Below are positions 25,330 to 34,047 of a DNA stretch of 64,000 nucleotides, piece after piece (position 1 is the first letter of the stretch; each line of letters opens with the position of its first letter). The notes beneath the pieces are model-generated. The model was not told the DNA's origin. It saw only the letters and a list, made by a program, of their open reading frames with translations, and did not search any database. Source of the DNA: Frigoribacterium sp. PhB116 (GTDB lineage: Bacteria > Actinomycetota > Actinomycetes > Actinomycetales > Microbacteriaceae); NCBI RefSeq assembly GCF_004364285.1, contig NZ_SOBE01000002.1:248001-312000 (forward strand), given 5' to 3'. Both the position numbers and the translations under genes were made by a program.

Positions 25330-27162
25330 ATGTCCCCGAAGTCCCCTCCGCCCCCGTCCGCGCCGCCGCGTCGCCCGTCGACGTTCCGTGCGCTGATGCG
25401 GCTCCACCCCTACGCGAAGCCGGCCATCCCGCGCATCGTGCTCGGCGCCGTCGCCGCGCTCGCCGCCGCCGTCGTCGCCCTGCTCATCCCCGCCGTGCTC
25501 CAGCTGCTGGTCGACGGTCCGCTGTCGAGCGGCGACCGTGCCCAGGTGTGGCCCGCCTTCGCCGTCGTCCTCGGGCTCGGCATCGTCGAGGCCGTCATGA
25601 TCGGCCTCCGTCGACGGCTCGTCCTCACGCCCAGCACCCATGTCGAGGCGTCGATGCGCAACTCGCTCTACGCGAAGCTGCAAGACCTGCCGGTGGCGTT
25701 CCACGACCGGTGGCAGAGCGGCCAGCTGCTCAGCCGGTCGGTCAGCGACCTCTCGCTGATCCGGCGCTGGCTCGCCTTCGGCGTCGTGCTGCTCGTCGTC
25801 AACGTGCTGACGATCGTCGTCGGCTTCGCGGTGCTCTTCTTCTACAGCTGGGCGCTCGCGATCCTCTTCATGGTCGCGTCGATGCCCGTGTTCTTCGTCA
25901 GCTTCGCGTTCGAGAAGCGCTACTCGATCGTCGCGCGGCGCAGCCAGGACCAGGTCGGCGACCTCGCGACCAGCGTCGAGCAGAGCGTGCACGGCATCCG
26001 GGTGCTCAAGGCCTTCGGCCGCGGCAAGCACTCGCTCGACGAGTTCGCCAAGCAGGCCGACGACCTGCGCGGCACCGAGATCGAGAAGGCCCAGGCGATC
26101 AGCCGCCTGTGGCTGTGGCTGCTGCTCGTGCCCGACGTCGCCTTCGCCCTCTGCCTGCTCGGCGGCATCTGGCTGGCCGCCGACGGTCAGCTGACCGTCG
26201 GGCAGCTGTTCGCGTTCTTCGCGACGGCCACCGTGCTGCGCTGGCCCGTCGAGTCGATCGGGTTCTTGCTCTCGATGACGTTCGACACCCGCACGGCCGC
26301 CGACCGGTTCTTCGAGGTGCTCGACAGCGAGAACGCGATCACCGATCCTGCCGAGCCGGCCACCATCGAGGCGCCGGAGGGGCGGCTCGAGTTCGCCGAC
26401 GCGCACTTCCGCTACCAGGACAGCCCGGCCCAGTACCCGGACCTCGTCAACGGTGTCGACCTCGTCGTCGAGCCGGGCGAGACCATGGCCCTCGTGGGGC
26501 TCACCGGCTCGGGCAAGACGACGCTGCTCGCGCTCGTCTCGCGGCTCTACGACGTCACGGGCGGCAGCGTCCGGATCGACGGCGTCGACGTGCGTGACCT
26601 GTCCCGGCAAGAGCTGCGCCGCCTGGTCGGCATGGCGTTCGAGGACGCGACGCTGTTCAGCGCCTCCGTCCGCGACAACGTGCTGCTGGGCCGTCCCGAC
26701 CTCGCCGACGACCCCGCCGAGGCCGACCGCGTCATGCGCGAGGCCCTCGAGATCGCCCAGGCCGACTTCGTCGACCGCCTGCCCGACGGCGTCGACACCC
26801 GTGTCGGCGAAGAGGGGCTGAGCCTGTCGGGCGGGCAGCGCCAGCGGCTCGCCCTGGCGCGCGCCGTCGCGGCGCGCCCCGCGATCCTCGTGCTCGACGA
26901 CCCGCTGTCGGCGCTCGACGTCGACACCGAGGCCCGGGTCGAGGCCGGCCTCCGCCGGGTGCTCGCGTCGACGACCTCGTTGATCGTCGCGCACCGTCCG
27001 TCGACGGTGACCCTCGCCGACCGCGTCGCCCTGCTCGAGAACGGCAGGGTCACCGCGGTCGGCACCCACTCCGACCTGCTCGCCACGAACGAGCACTACC
27101 GCTGGGTGATCTCGTCCCTCGACGACGACACCACGCCCGCCCGAGAGGAGGTGCTGGCATGA
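25330..27162 (+). CDS. ABC exporter half-transporter with degenerate nucleotide site
   Basis: This 610-residue protein is an ABC type I exporter: a six-helix membrane domain (about 25-320) fused to an ATPase. Walker [16 protein letters not shown]-loop region [10 protein letters not shown], signature [14 protein letters not shown], Walker [11 protein letters not shown] and H-loop IVAHRPSTV are visible. The catalytic Glu after Walker B is Asp, as in the degenerate site of heterodimeric exporters. The gene overlaps its partner at 27159 (ATGA), so both halves are made together. The substrate is unknown (drugs, lipids or peptides are usual). The ATG at 25330 is chosen by homology of the opening [14 protein letters not shown]; the ribosome site is weak. 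Confidence 0.92.
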   Translation: MSPKSPPPPSAPPRRPSTFRALMRLHPYAKPAIPRIVLGAVAALAAAVVALLIPAVLQLLVDGPLSSGDRAQVWPAFAVVLGLGIVEAVMIGLRRRLVLTPSTHVEASMRNSLYAKLQDLPVAFHDRWQSGQLLSRSVSDLSLIRRWLAFGVVLLVVNVLTIVVGFAVLFFYSWALAILFMVASMPVFFVSFAFEKRYSIVARRSQDQVGDLATSVEQSVHGIRVLKAFGRGKHSLDEFAKQADDLRGTEIEKAQAISRLWLWLLLVPDVAFALCLLGGIWLAADGQLTVGQLFAFFATATVLRWPVESIGFLLSMTFDTRTAADRFFEVLDSENAITDPAEPATIEAPEGRLEFADAHFRYQDSPAQYPDLVNGVDLVVEPGETMALVGLTGSGKTTLLALVSRLYDVTGGSVRIDGVDVRDLSRQELRRLVGMAFEDATLFSASVRDNVLLGRPDLADDPAEADRVMREALEIAQADFVDRLPDGVDTRVGEEGLSLSGGQRQRLALARAVAARPAILVLDDPLSALDVDTEARVEAGLRRVLASTTSLIVAHRPSTVTLADRVALLENGRVTAVGTHSDLLATNEHYRWVISSLDDDTTPAREEVLA

Positions 27163-29126
27163 CCGAGCAGACGACGAACGACCAGGCCACGCGCCGCACC
27201 GATGACGCGCCCGACGGCGCGGTCCGTGACGATCGCATGGTCGACGGCACCGGGGGCGGCCCCGCCCACGAGGCCCTCGACGGCCGCACCCCGGCCGAGA
27301 AGCGGGCCGAGCAGGGCTCGACGACCCAGGGCGTCCGCGGCGAGGAGCGCGACGACTTCACCAAGGCCGAGAGCAAGCGGCTCCGTCGACGGTCGCTGCG
27401 CCTCCTCGGCTCGCTGATCCGTCCGCTGCGCTGGCGGCTGGCGCTGATGGCGGTCGTCGTCATCGTCAGCACCGCCTCCCAGGTGGCCGGCCCCGCCCTG
27501 ATCGCGTTCGGGATCGACACCGCCCTGCCGGCGCTGATGGACCGACAGGACTGGGCGCCGGCGATCCTCGTGGTCGTCGTGTACCTCGTGACGGGCGTGC
27601 TCGGCGCGGTGCTGATGGCGCAGTACACGGTGCTGTCGGCGCGGATCAGCCAGGCGATCCTGTTCGACCTGCGCAAGCGCCTGTTCCTGCACACGCAGCG
27701 GCTCAGCCTCGAGTTCCACGAGACGTACACGTCGGGGCGCATCATCTCGCGCCAGACGAGCGACCTCGACTCGATCCGCGAGCTGCTCGACTCGGGCATC
27801 AACCAGCTCGTCTCGGGCCTGCTCTACATGGGGTTCACCGCGATCGCGCTCGTCAGCCTCGACGCGCCGAGCGGGCTCGTGCTCGCCGTCGCGCTCATCC
27901 CGCTGATCGCGCTGACGCGGTGGTTCCAGGTGCGCTCGCAGAAGCTGTTCCGCGCCACGCGCGTCGCCAGCGCCCGGGTGATCGTGCACTTCGTCGAGAC
28001 GATGACGGGCATGCGGGCGGTGCAGGCGTTCCGCAAGGAGGCGCGCAACGAGAAGGAGTACGCGGGCTACGTCGAGGAGTACCGCCAGGCCAACTCGAAG
28101 GTGTTCACGCTCTTCGGCACGTTCGACCCGGGCCTGGTGCTGATCGGCAACGCCACCCTCGCGGCGGTCGTGCTCTTCGGCGGGTTCCGCGTGATCGACG
28201 GCTCGCTCGAGATCGGCGCCCTGCTCGCGGCGGCGCTGTACGCGAAGCGCTTCTTCGACCCCGCAGAAGAGATGGCCATGTTCTACAACGGCTACCAGTC
28301 GGCCTCGGCGGCGCTCGAGAAGATCTCGGGCGTCCTCGAGGAGGAGCCGAGCGTGCCCGACCCCGAGTCGCCCGTCGACCTGCGGCACGCGAAGGGCGCC
28401 GTCGTCTTCGACGACGTCGAGTTCGCGTACTCGGCCGACACGGTCGTGCTGCCCGAGTTCGACCTCGACGTGCCCGCAGGGCAGACCATCGCGCTCGTCG
28501 GCTCGACCGGCGCGGGCAAGTCGACGCTGGCCAAGCTCATGTCGCGGTTCTACGACCCGACCCGCGGCCGCGTCACGCTCGACGGCGTCGACCTGCGCGA
28601 CCTGCACCCGAAGGACCTGCGGCGGGCCATCGTCATGGTCACGCAGGAGGCGTACCTGTTCTCGGGCTCGGTGGCGGACAACATCTCGCTCGGCAAGCCG
28701 GACGCGACGCGAGACGAGATCGAGCGCGCCGCCCGCGCAGTCGGCGCCCACGAGTTCATCGTGGCGCTGCCCGACGGGTACGACACCGACGTGAACAAGC
28801 GCGGCGGGAGGGTCTCGGCCGGGCAGCGCCAGCTGCTGTCGTTCGCGCGGGCGTTCATCGCCGACCCGGCGGTGCTCATCCTGGACGAGGCGACCGCGTC
28901 GCTCGACATCCCGTCCGAGCGCATGGTGCAGGAGGCCCTGCAGACCCTGCTCGCCGACCGCACCGCCGTGATCATCGCGCACCGGCTGTCGACGGTGGCG
29001 ATCGCCGACCGGGTGCTCGTCATGGAGCACGGTCGCGTCGTGGAGGACGGCACGCCCGCCGACCTCATCGCCGGCACCGGGCGGTTCGCACAGCTGCACG
29101 CGGCCTGGCGCGACTCGCTCGTGTAG
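27159..29126 (+). CDS. ABC exporter half-transporter, partner with consensus site
   Basis: This 655-residue partner of the preceding half-transporter has an extra charged, probably disordered N-terminus of about 75 residues ([15 protein letters not shown] through [13 protein letters not shown]) before its six membrane helices. The ATPase has Walker [16 protein letters not shown]-loop [12 protein letters not shown], signature [14 protein letters not shown], Walker [12 protein letters not shown] with the catalytic Glu present, and H-loop IIAHRLSTV. Together with the Asp-containing partner this gives one active and one degenerate ATP site. An intergenic repeat element follows the stop. Confidence 0.92.
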   Translation: MTEQTTNDQATRRTDDAPDGAVRDDRMVDGTGGGPAHEALDGRTPAEKRAEQGSTTQGVRGEERDDFTKAESKRLRRRSLRLLGSLIRPLRWRLALMAVVVIVSTASQVAGPALIAFGIDTALPALMDRQDWAPAILVVVVYLVTGVLGAVLMAQYTVLSARISQAILFDLRKRLFLHTQRLSLEFHETYTSGRIISRQTSDLDSIRELLDSGINQLVSGLLYMGFTAIALVSLDAPSGLVLAVALIPLIALTRWFQVRSQKLFRATRVASARVIVHFVETMTGMRAVQAFRKEARNEKEYAGYVEEYRQANSKVFTLFGTFDPGLVLIGNATLAAVVLFGGFRVIDGSLEIGALLAAALYAKRFFDPAEEMAMFYNGYQSASAALEKISGVLEEEPSVPDPESPVDLRHAKGAVVFDDVEFAYSADTVVLPEFDLDVPAGQTIALVGSTGAGKSTLAKLMSRFYDPTRGRVTLDGVDLRDLHPKDLRRAIVMVTQEAYLFSGSVADNISLGKPDATRDEIERAARAVGAHEFIVALPDGYDTDVNKRGGRVSAGQRQLLSFARAFIADPAVLILDEATASLDIPSERMVQEALQTLLADRTAVIIAHRLSTVAIADRVLVMEHGRVVEDGTPADLIAGTGRFAQLHAAWRDSLV

Positions 29127-29143
29127 GCGTCGCCCTCCTCCTC

Positions 29144-29243
29144 GTTCAGGAAGATCTGTCCTGCGTTGCGCAGCGGGGGGAGTCGTTCTCCTGAACGGTG
29201 CACGGTTCAGGAGGCGGCCCGCCCGTTCTCCTGAGTCGTGCGC
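29144..29243. repeat. Copy A of a dispersed TTCAGGA/TCCTGA intergenic element
   Basis: This element lies between convergent genes. TTCAGGA (29145-29151) is followed by TCCTG (29159), then CTCCTGAAC (29188-29196) and GTTCAGGAG (29205-29213), which form a hairpin around GGTGCACG, then TCCTGAGTCGTGC (about 29229-29241). The same order of arms with a central GTGCAC recurs at 46034-46123 and 59792-59882. Confidence 0.65.
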
Positions 29244-29314
29244 GGCGGGCGTCAGCCGTGCCAGGTCGTGCGCTACGCATGCTCCGATCGAAGCGCCTGG
29301 CAGTCTCGAGCGCG

Positions 29315-29707
29315 TCAGTCGAACGGGTCGACCGGCTCGTCCGACAGGCTGACGTCGGGCCACCAGGAGGCGCGCTCGAGGTCGACCCGGACCGTGCCGG
29401 TCCGCGACCACCGCAGCGGCGTCCCCTCGGTGCGCCAGTGCTCGAGCGCACGCTGGCCGTGGCCCTCGGGTGCGTGCCCGGACGCCTTCACGATCCGCCA
29501 CCACGGCAGGTCCGAGCCCGCGTGCGCCATCACTTTGCCGACGCCGCGCGACGAGCGGGAGCCGACGGCCGCCGCCACCGAGCCGTACGACATGGCCCGC
29601 CCCTCCGGCACGGACTCGACGACCGAGACGACGCGCGAGACGAAGTCGTCGCCTGACGGGGCGTCGTCAGTCGGGGCGTCGTCGGGCGCAGCCGCCCCCG
29701 CGGTCAC
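29315..29707 (-). CDS. Alkyltransferase-like (ATL) DNA-binding protein of the MGMT fold
   Basis: This 130-residue protein resembles the C-terminal DNA-binding domain of O6-methylguanine transferases: VVESVPEGRAMSYGSVAAAVG (helix-turn-helix entry), RGVGKVMAHAG, then PWWRIVKASGH. The active-site PCHR of true transferases is replaced by PWWR, so no alkyl transfer is expected. ATL proteins instead flag O6-alkylguanine for nucleotide excision repair. A disordered Asp/Ala-rich N-terminus precedes the domain. The GTG start overlaps the stop of the acetyltransferase gene (GTGA), so the two form an operon. Confidence 0.88.
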   Translation of the reverse strand: MTAGAAAPDDAPTDDAPSGDDFVSRVVSVVESVPEGRAMSYGSVAAAVGSRSSRGVGKVMAHAGSDLPWWRIVKASGHAPEGHGQRALEHWRTEGTPLRWSRTGTVRVDLERASWWPDVSLSDEPVDPFD

Positions 29708-30177
29708 TCGCCCTGCGGCGTCGGGCTGATGGTGAGCGCCGCGAGGTGCTCGCCGTACGGCGTCTCGCCGACGACCTCGAAGCCGATGTGGGCGAAGAAG
29801 CGCTCCGGGCCGTCGTCGCCCGGCTCGTAGATGACGGTGAGCGTGTCGAAGCCGCGGCTGCGCGCCTCGCCTGCGAGGGCGTGGATCGCGAAGCGCCCGA
29901 CGCCCCGGCCCTGGTGCTCGGCCGAGACGTTGACCCGCCAGATGCAGCTGCGCAGGGACTCGTCGTCGGCGTCCGCGTCGAAGTTGCCCATGATGAAGCC
30001 GACGACCTCGTCGCCGTCGAGCACCACGCGCGGCCAGGCCGTCGTCGGGTTCACGTACGCCTCGGCGATCGAGTGCGAGACCGGGGCCACGTACTGTTCC
30101 TGGCCCGGCTTCAGCGTCAGGTTGTTGGCCGCCACGACGGTGGCGGCGGACAGGGTCTCGAGGCGCAGGTCCGTCAT
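29704..30177 (-). CDS. GNAT-family N-acetyltransferase
   Basis: This 157-residue protein has the acetyl-CoA-binding core WRVNVSAEHQGRGVGRFAIHALAGEA (motif A, Q-x-x-G-x-G form). A preceding strand WPRVVLDGDEVVGFIMG and a C-terminal RFFAHIGFEVVGE strand complete the fold. It resembles spermine/spermidine-type acetyltransferases (opening LRLETLSAATVVAANNLTL), but the substrate is not fixed by the sequence. The ATG at 30177 has a TACCCT -10 box 6 nt upstream, so the mRNA is probably leaderless. It is co-transcribed with the ATL gene by a GTGA overlap. Confidence 0.88.
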   Translation of the reverse strand: MTDLRLETLSAATVVAANNLTLKPGQEQYVAPVSHSIAEAYVNPTTAWPRVVLDGDEVVGFIMGNFDADADDESLRSCIWRVNVSAEHQGRGVGRFAIHALAGEARSRGFDTLTVIYEPGDDGPERFFAHIGFEVVGETPYGEHLAALTISPTPQGE

Positions 30178-30183
30178 GGCCTC

Positions 30184-30189
30184 AGGGTA
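30184..30189 (-). promoter_or_regulatory. -10 box TACCCT of the acetyltransferase-ATL operon
   Basis: Read on the minus strand, TACCCT then GAGGCC lead straight into the ATG at 30177. The 6-nt spacing leaves no room for a leader, as at the other leaderless candidates here. Confidence 0.5.
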
Positions 30190-30238
30190 ACGGGGCACCC
30201 CCGCCCGGCACCACCGTCGCGGGTGGGAGGATCGGGGC

Positions 30239-30271
30239 ATGCAGACCGACCGAGGCCCGGCGAAGCCGTGA
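30239..30271 (+). CDS. Ten-residue leader ORF overlapping the ROK regulator start
   Basis: ATG at 30239 has GGGAGGA about 7 nt upstream and encodes MQTDRGPAKP. Its TGA (30269-30271) overlaps the regulator's GTG (30268-30270) as GTGA. The regulator's own GTG has no clear ribosome site, so its translation may depend on reading this short ORF. A second case lies at 58594. It could also be chance. Confidence 0.35.
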   Translation: MQTDRGPAKP

Positions 30272-31536
30272 GGCGCGGCACCAACCTCCCGGCCGTCGGC
30301 GGCTACAACCGCTCGGTCGTGCTCGACGCGGTGCGGCGTGAGGCGGCCGGGCTCAGCCGGACGGAGATCGCCGAGCGCACCGGCCTCAGCCCGCAGGCGG
30401 TGACGAACGTGTCGCGACGGCTGCTGGACGCCGGCCTGATCCGCGAGAGCGGCACCGTCATCAGCGGTCCGGGCAAGCCGCGCACCATGCTGCAGCTCGA
30501 GCCGGGAGGCAGCTTCGCGCTCGGGGTCCACGTCGACCCCGCGGTCGTGACCTACGTGCTGCTCGACCTGCACGGCACCGTGGTGGCGCACACGCAGACC
30601 CCCACCCCGTCCGCGTCGCGGCCCGACGAGGTCGTGGGGCTGATCGCCCGGACGGTGGACGGGCTCGTGGCGGGCTCCGGCGTGGACCGCGCGCGCCTCC
30701 TCGGGATCGGCATCGCGGCGCCGGGGCCGATCGACGTCGAGGAAGGAGTCGTCCTCGACCCGCCGATGCTGCCGCGCTGGCGGCACGTGCCCCTGCGCCG
30801 GGCGATCGCCGAGGCGACGGGGCTGCCCGTGCTGCTCGAGAAGGACGTCGCCGCGGCTGCCGTCGCCGAGCTCTGGTTCAGCGACGGCGCCTCCCGGCGG
30901 GACTTCGCCTTCGTCTACTACGGCACGGGCTTCGGCACCGGGCTCGTCATCGGCCGCGACGTCGTGCGGGGGTCGAGCTCGAACGCGGGCGACTCCGGAC
31001 ACGTGACCGTCGCCTCCTCGGGTCGCCGCTGCACCTGCGGCCGGATCGGCTGCGTGGGCGAGCTGATCACCCCCCACGCGCTCGTCCGCCAGGCGGTCGA
31101 GGCCGGCGTGCTCACGGCGGACGACCTGCTGGTCGACGTGCTCGACGCGGCCCGCTCGGAGGGCGACCCCGACGACCTGCACCGGATCGAGGAGGCTCTG
31201 GTCGCGTTGGCGGGCAAGGCCGCGGACGGCGACGAGGGGGCCCTCGAGATCCTGCACGAGGCTGCGCGGCACCTCGCCCGGGCAGTCGTGGTCGTGCTCA
31301 ACCTGCTCGACCTCGCCGAGGTCGTCTTCGGCGGACCGTTCTGGCACGTCGTCGCCCCCTGGGTGCTCCAGGTGCTGCCGGAGGCCGTGCGGTCGTCGGC
31401 AGCGCTCATCGCCAAGCACCCGATCGCCCTCGAGCAGTCGGCCATCGGCACGGACGTCGCGGCGGTGGGCGCCGCCTGCCTCGTGCTCGACCACGCCTTC
31501 TCGCCCAGGCCGTCGGCGCTGCTCATCTCCGCCTAG
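30268..31536 (+). CDS. ROK-family transcriptional regulator of the mannoside operon
   Basis: This 422-residue protein has an N-terminal winged helix (about 12-70: VLDAVRREAAGLSRTEIAE, LSPQAVTNVSRRLLDAGLI) fused to a ROK sugar-binding/kinase-like domain. The domain shows GIGIAAPGPID, an EKDVAAAAVAEL strand, YYGTGFGTGLV and the ROK zinc motif CTCGRIGCVGEL. Such proteins repress sugar genes until a sugar ligand binds. It lies directly upstream of a binding protein, two permeases and an alpha-mannosidase, so mannosides or mannose are likely signals. The sugar-kinase residues look incomplete (EKD in place of END), which fits a sensor rather than an enzyme. Confidence 0.88.
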   Translation: MRRGTNLPAVGGYNRSVVLDAVRREAAGLSRTEIAERTGLSPQAVTNVSRRLLDAGLIRESGTVISGPGKPRTMLQLEPGGSFALGVHVDPAVVTYVLLDLHGTVVAHTQTPTPSASRPDEVVGLIARTVDGLVAGSGVDRARLLGIGIAAPGPIDVEEGVVLDPPMLPRWRHVPLRRAIAEATGLPVLLEKDVAAAAVAELWFSDGASRRDFAFVYYGTGFGTGLVIGRDVVRGSSSNAGDSGHVTVASSGRRCTCGRIGCVGELITPHALVRQAVEAGVLTADDLLVDVLDAARSEGDPDDLHRIEEALVALAGKAADGDEGALEILHEAARHLARAVVVVLNLLDLAEVVFGGPFWHVVAPWVLQVLPEAVRSSAALIAKHPIALEQSAIGTDVAAVGAACLVLDHAFSPRPSALLISA

Positions 31537-31600
31537 GGGCGGGCGCCGGGCGCGGCGGACCGGGGCCCTCGGTCGAGTGTCACAGCTCGGTCACGAAGTC

Positions 31601-31637
31601 TTGACAAGCAATAACTCCATACGGTGTAGTAACTCCA
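31601..31637 (+). promoter_or_regulatory. Promoter with direct repeats upstream of the mannoside importer
   Basis: TTGACA (31601-31606) and TGTAGT (31625-31630) are 18 bp apart. TAACTCCA occurs at 31612-31619 and again at 31630-31637, exactly 18 bp apart, flanking the -10 box. The repeat could be bound by the ROK regulator encoded just upstream. Confidence 0.55.
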
Positions 31638-31682
31638 CGGACCGGCGACGACGCCGGTCGAGCGATGGAGCAAGGGAGCACC

Positions 31683-33062
31683 ATGACTCGCACGACGAAC
31701 ACCCGACGACGTCGCGTGCTGGCGGTCGCCGCCGCAGCGACGACCACCGTCCTGCTGGCAGCCGGCTGCGCCGGGGGCAGCGGCGGAGGCGACGAGGACA
31801 CGCTCAAGGTGGCGTACCAGAAGTTCGGCACCTTCACCCAGATGGACGACCACATGAAGGCCGTCGCCGCAGAGTTCGAGGCGGCTAACCCGGACATGAC
31901 CGTCGAGCTCGTCCCCATCGCCGGCCAGAACGACGACTACTTCACCAAGCTCGCCCTGATGAACCGCTCCCCCTCTACCGCCCCCGACGTGCAGTACGAG
32001 GACACGGCCAAGCTGAAGAGCGACGCCGCGGCCGGGTTCCTGCTGCCCCTGGACGAGTACACCGAGGCCTGGGACGACTGGGACATGTTCTACGTCAACG
32101 CCAAGGAGGCGGGGGTCGGCGAGGACGGCAAGCTCTACGGAGTCCCGATGGGCACCGACACGCGGGCGCTCTGGTACAACAAGGAGCTCTTCGCCGCTGC
32201 AGGCCTGCCCGTGCCGTGGGAGCCCGCCACCTGGGACGACGTCCTCGACGCGGCCGCGACGCTGAAGGAGGCCTCCCCGGACGTCGTGCCCTTCAACATC
32301 TACTCCGGCAAGCCGCAGGGCGAGGGCGCCACGATGCAGGGCTTCGAGATGCTGCTCTACGGCACCGAGGGCGGCACCCTCTTCGACGACGACGAGGGCA
32401 AGTGGGTCACCCGGTCGCAGGGCTTCGTCGACTCCCTCGGCTTCATCGAGGACGTCTACCAGGGCGGGGTCGGCCCGACCCCCGAGCAGGCGCTCGACAC
32501 CAACATCGCCACGATCGTCGGCGGCGAGTGGCTCCCGCAGTCGAAGGTCGGCATCGCCCTCGACGGGTCGTGGCTGAGCGGTACCTGGCTCGAGACGGGC
32601 ACGAACCCGTGGCCGGAGTGGAGCGAGGTGCTCGGCCAGGCGCCCATGCCCACCCAGGACGGGCAGGCCCCGGGCGCGGTCAGCATGTCGGGCGGCTGGA
32701 CCCTCGCGGTCGGCGCGAACAGCGCGAACCCCGACAAGGCGTTCGAGTTCATCGAGCAGTCGCTGAGCAAGGAGGGCTCGCAGTCCTACGACATCGCCGC
32801 GAGCCAGATCGCCGTGCGGAGCGACGTCGCCGAGGACCCGGAGTACGTCGCCGCCAACCCCTCGTTCGAGTTCTTCTCGTCGATCGTCCCCGTGACGCAC
32901 TTCCGCCCGGCCACCACCGACTACAACCGCATCTCGAGCGAGATCACCATCGCGATGGAGGCGGTGATGACCGGCCAGCAGAGCCCCGAGGAGGCGGCGG
33001 CCGCGTACGACGAGGCCCTGGTCGGCATCGTCGGCGAGGACGCCACGGTCGAGGCCGACTGA
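31683..33062 (+). CDS. Sugar ABC transporter substrate-binding lipoprotein (mannoside module)
   Basis: This 459-residue family 1 solute-binding protein has an Arg-rich start, a hydrophobic segment and a lipobox LLAAGC (cleaved before the Cys, then diacylated), so it is tethered outside the membrane. The mature part has MDDHMKAVAAEFEAANPDMTVELV, NDDYFTKLALMNRS, a YGVPMGTDTRALWYNKELFAAAG hinge segment (positions about 155-178) and ALDGSWLSGTWLETG, all typical of oligosaccharide binding proteins. The ATG at 31683 has an AGGGAG ribosome site. It heads an operon with two permeases and a GH38 enzyme. Confidence 0.93.
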   Translation: MTRTTNTRRRRVLAVAAAATTTVLLAAGCAGGSGGGDEDTLKVAYQKFGTFTQMDDHMKAVAAEFEAANPDMTVELVPIAGQNDDYFTKLALMNRSPSTAPDVQYEDTAKLKSDAAAGFLLPLDEYTEAWDDWDMFYVNAKEAGVGEDGKLYGVPMGTDTRALWYNKELFAAAGLPVPWEPATWDDVLDAAATLKEASPDVVPFNIYSGKPQGEGATMQGFEMLLYGTEGGTLFDDDEGKWVTRSQGFVDSLGFIEDVYQGGVGPTPEQALDTNIATIVGGEWLPQSKVGIALDGSWLSGTWLETGTNPWPEWSEVLGQAPMPTQDGQAPGAVSMSGGWTLAVGANSANPDKAFEFIEQSLSKEGSQSYDIAASQIAVRSDVAEDPEYVAANPSFEFFSSIVPVTHFRPATTDYNRISSEITIAMEAVMTGQQSPEEAAAAYDEALVGIVGEDATVEAD

Positions 33063-33064
33063 CG

Positions 33065-34045
33065 ATGGCGACCCTCGCTCCTGCCCCGGTCGGTCGCGAC
33101 GGCGACCGACCGGGCGGCCCCGGTGCGCGCCCGGGAGGTGAGCCGTCCGGTCGCCGGGCGGGCGCCTCCCGGGCCCGTGCCCTCCGCACCGCCGGACGCA
33201 CCGTCCCGCTGGTGCCCGCGATCGTGCTGCTCGCGATCTTCCTGCTCGGCCCCGTCATCTCGTCGTTCTACGGGTCGTTCACCAACGCCTCCCTGACCGG
33301 CTACGCCGCCGGCGGCTCGGAGTTCGTCGGCTTCGCGAACTACCGCGAGCTATTCGCCGACCCCGACTTCCTCAAGTCGGTGCTGCTCACGCTCGCGTTC
33401 GTGTTCTTCTCCGCCGTGGTCGGGCAGAACGTCGTCGGGCTCGGCGTCGCCCTCCTGATGCGCTCGGCGAACAAGGGCGTCCGCGCGGTGGTCGGCACCT
33501 TCGTCATCGCCGCGTGGGTGCTGCCGGAGATCGTCGCCGCGTTCGTCGCGTACGCGTTCTTCAACGACGGCGGCACGCTCAACACGATCCTCGCCGGCCT
33601 CGGCGTCACCGGGGCGAACTGGCTCTACACGTTCCCGCTGATCTCGGTCATCATCGCCAACATCTGGCGCGGCGCCGCCTTCTCGATGCTCGTCTACTCG
33701 GCGGCCATCCAGGAGGTGCCGCCCGAGATCACGGAGGCGGCTGAGATGGACGGCGCCGGCGGTCTCAAGCGCCTGGTCTACATCACGCTGCCGGCGATCC
33801 GTCGCAGCATCTCGACGAACCTCATGCTCACGACCCTGCAGACGCTCTCGGTCTTCACCCTGATCTTCGTCATGACCGGCGGGGGCCCGGGCACCGACAG
33901 CTCGACGCTGCCGATCCTCGCTTACCAGGAGGCCTTCCGCTTCTCGCAGCTCGGGTTCGGCACCGCGATCGCGACCATCATGCTGCTCGTCGGGGCGGTC
34001 TTCTCGATCATCTACATCAGGGCGCTCAAGCCGGAGGTGGACTGA
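33065..34045 (+). CDS. Sugar ABC transporter permease 1 (MalF type)
   Basis: This 326-residue inner-membrane permease has a disordered Pro/Gly/Arg-rich N-terminus (about 1-45) and six predicted helices. The EAA loop that docks the ATPase reads EITEAAEMDGAGGLKRLVYI. The ATG lies 2 bp after the binding-protein stop, so the genes form one operon. No ATP-binding subunit is encoded nearby. The last helix ends IYIRALKPEVD. Substrate is inferred from the alpha-mannosidase downstream. Confidence 0.9.
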   Translation: MATLAPAPVGRDGDRPGGPGARPGGEPSGRRAGASRARALRTAGRTVPLVPAIVLLAIFLLGPVISSFYGSFTNASLTGYAAGGSEFVGFANYRELFADPDFLKSVLLTLAFVFFSAVVGQNVVGLGVALLMRSANKGVRAVVGTFVIAAWVLPEIVAAFVAYAFFNDGGTLNTILAGLGVTGANWLYTFPLISVIIANIWRGAAFSMLVYSAAIQEVPPEITEAAEMDGAGGLKRLVYITLPAIRRSISTNLMLTTLQTLSVFTLIFVMTGGGPGTDSSTLPILAYQEAFRFSQLGFGTAIATIMLLVGAVFSIIYIRALKPEVD

Positions 34046-34047
34046 CC

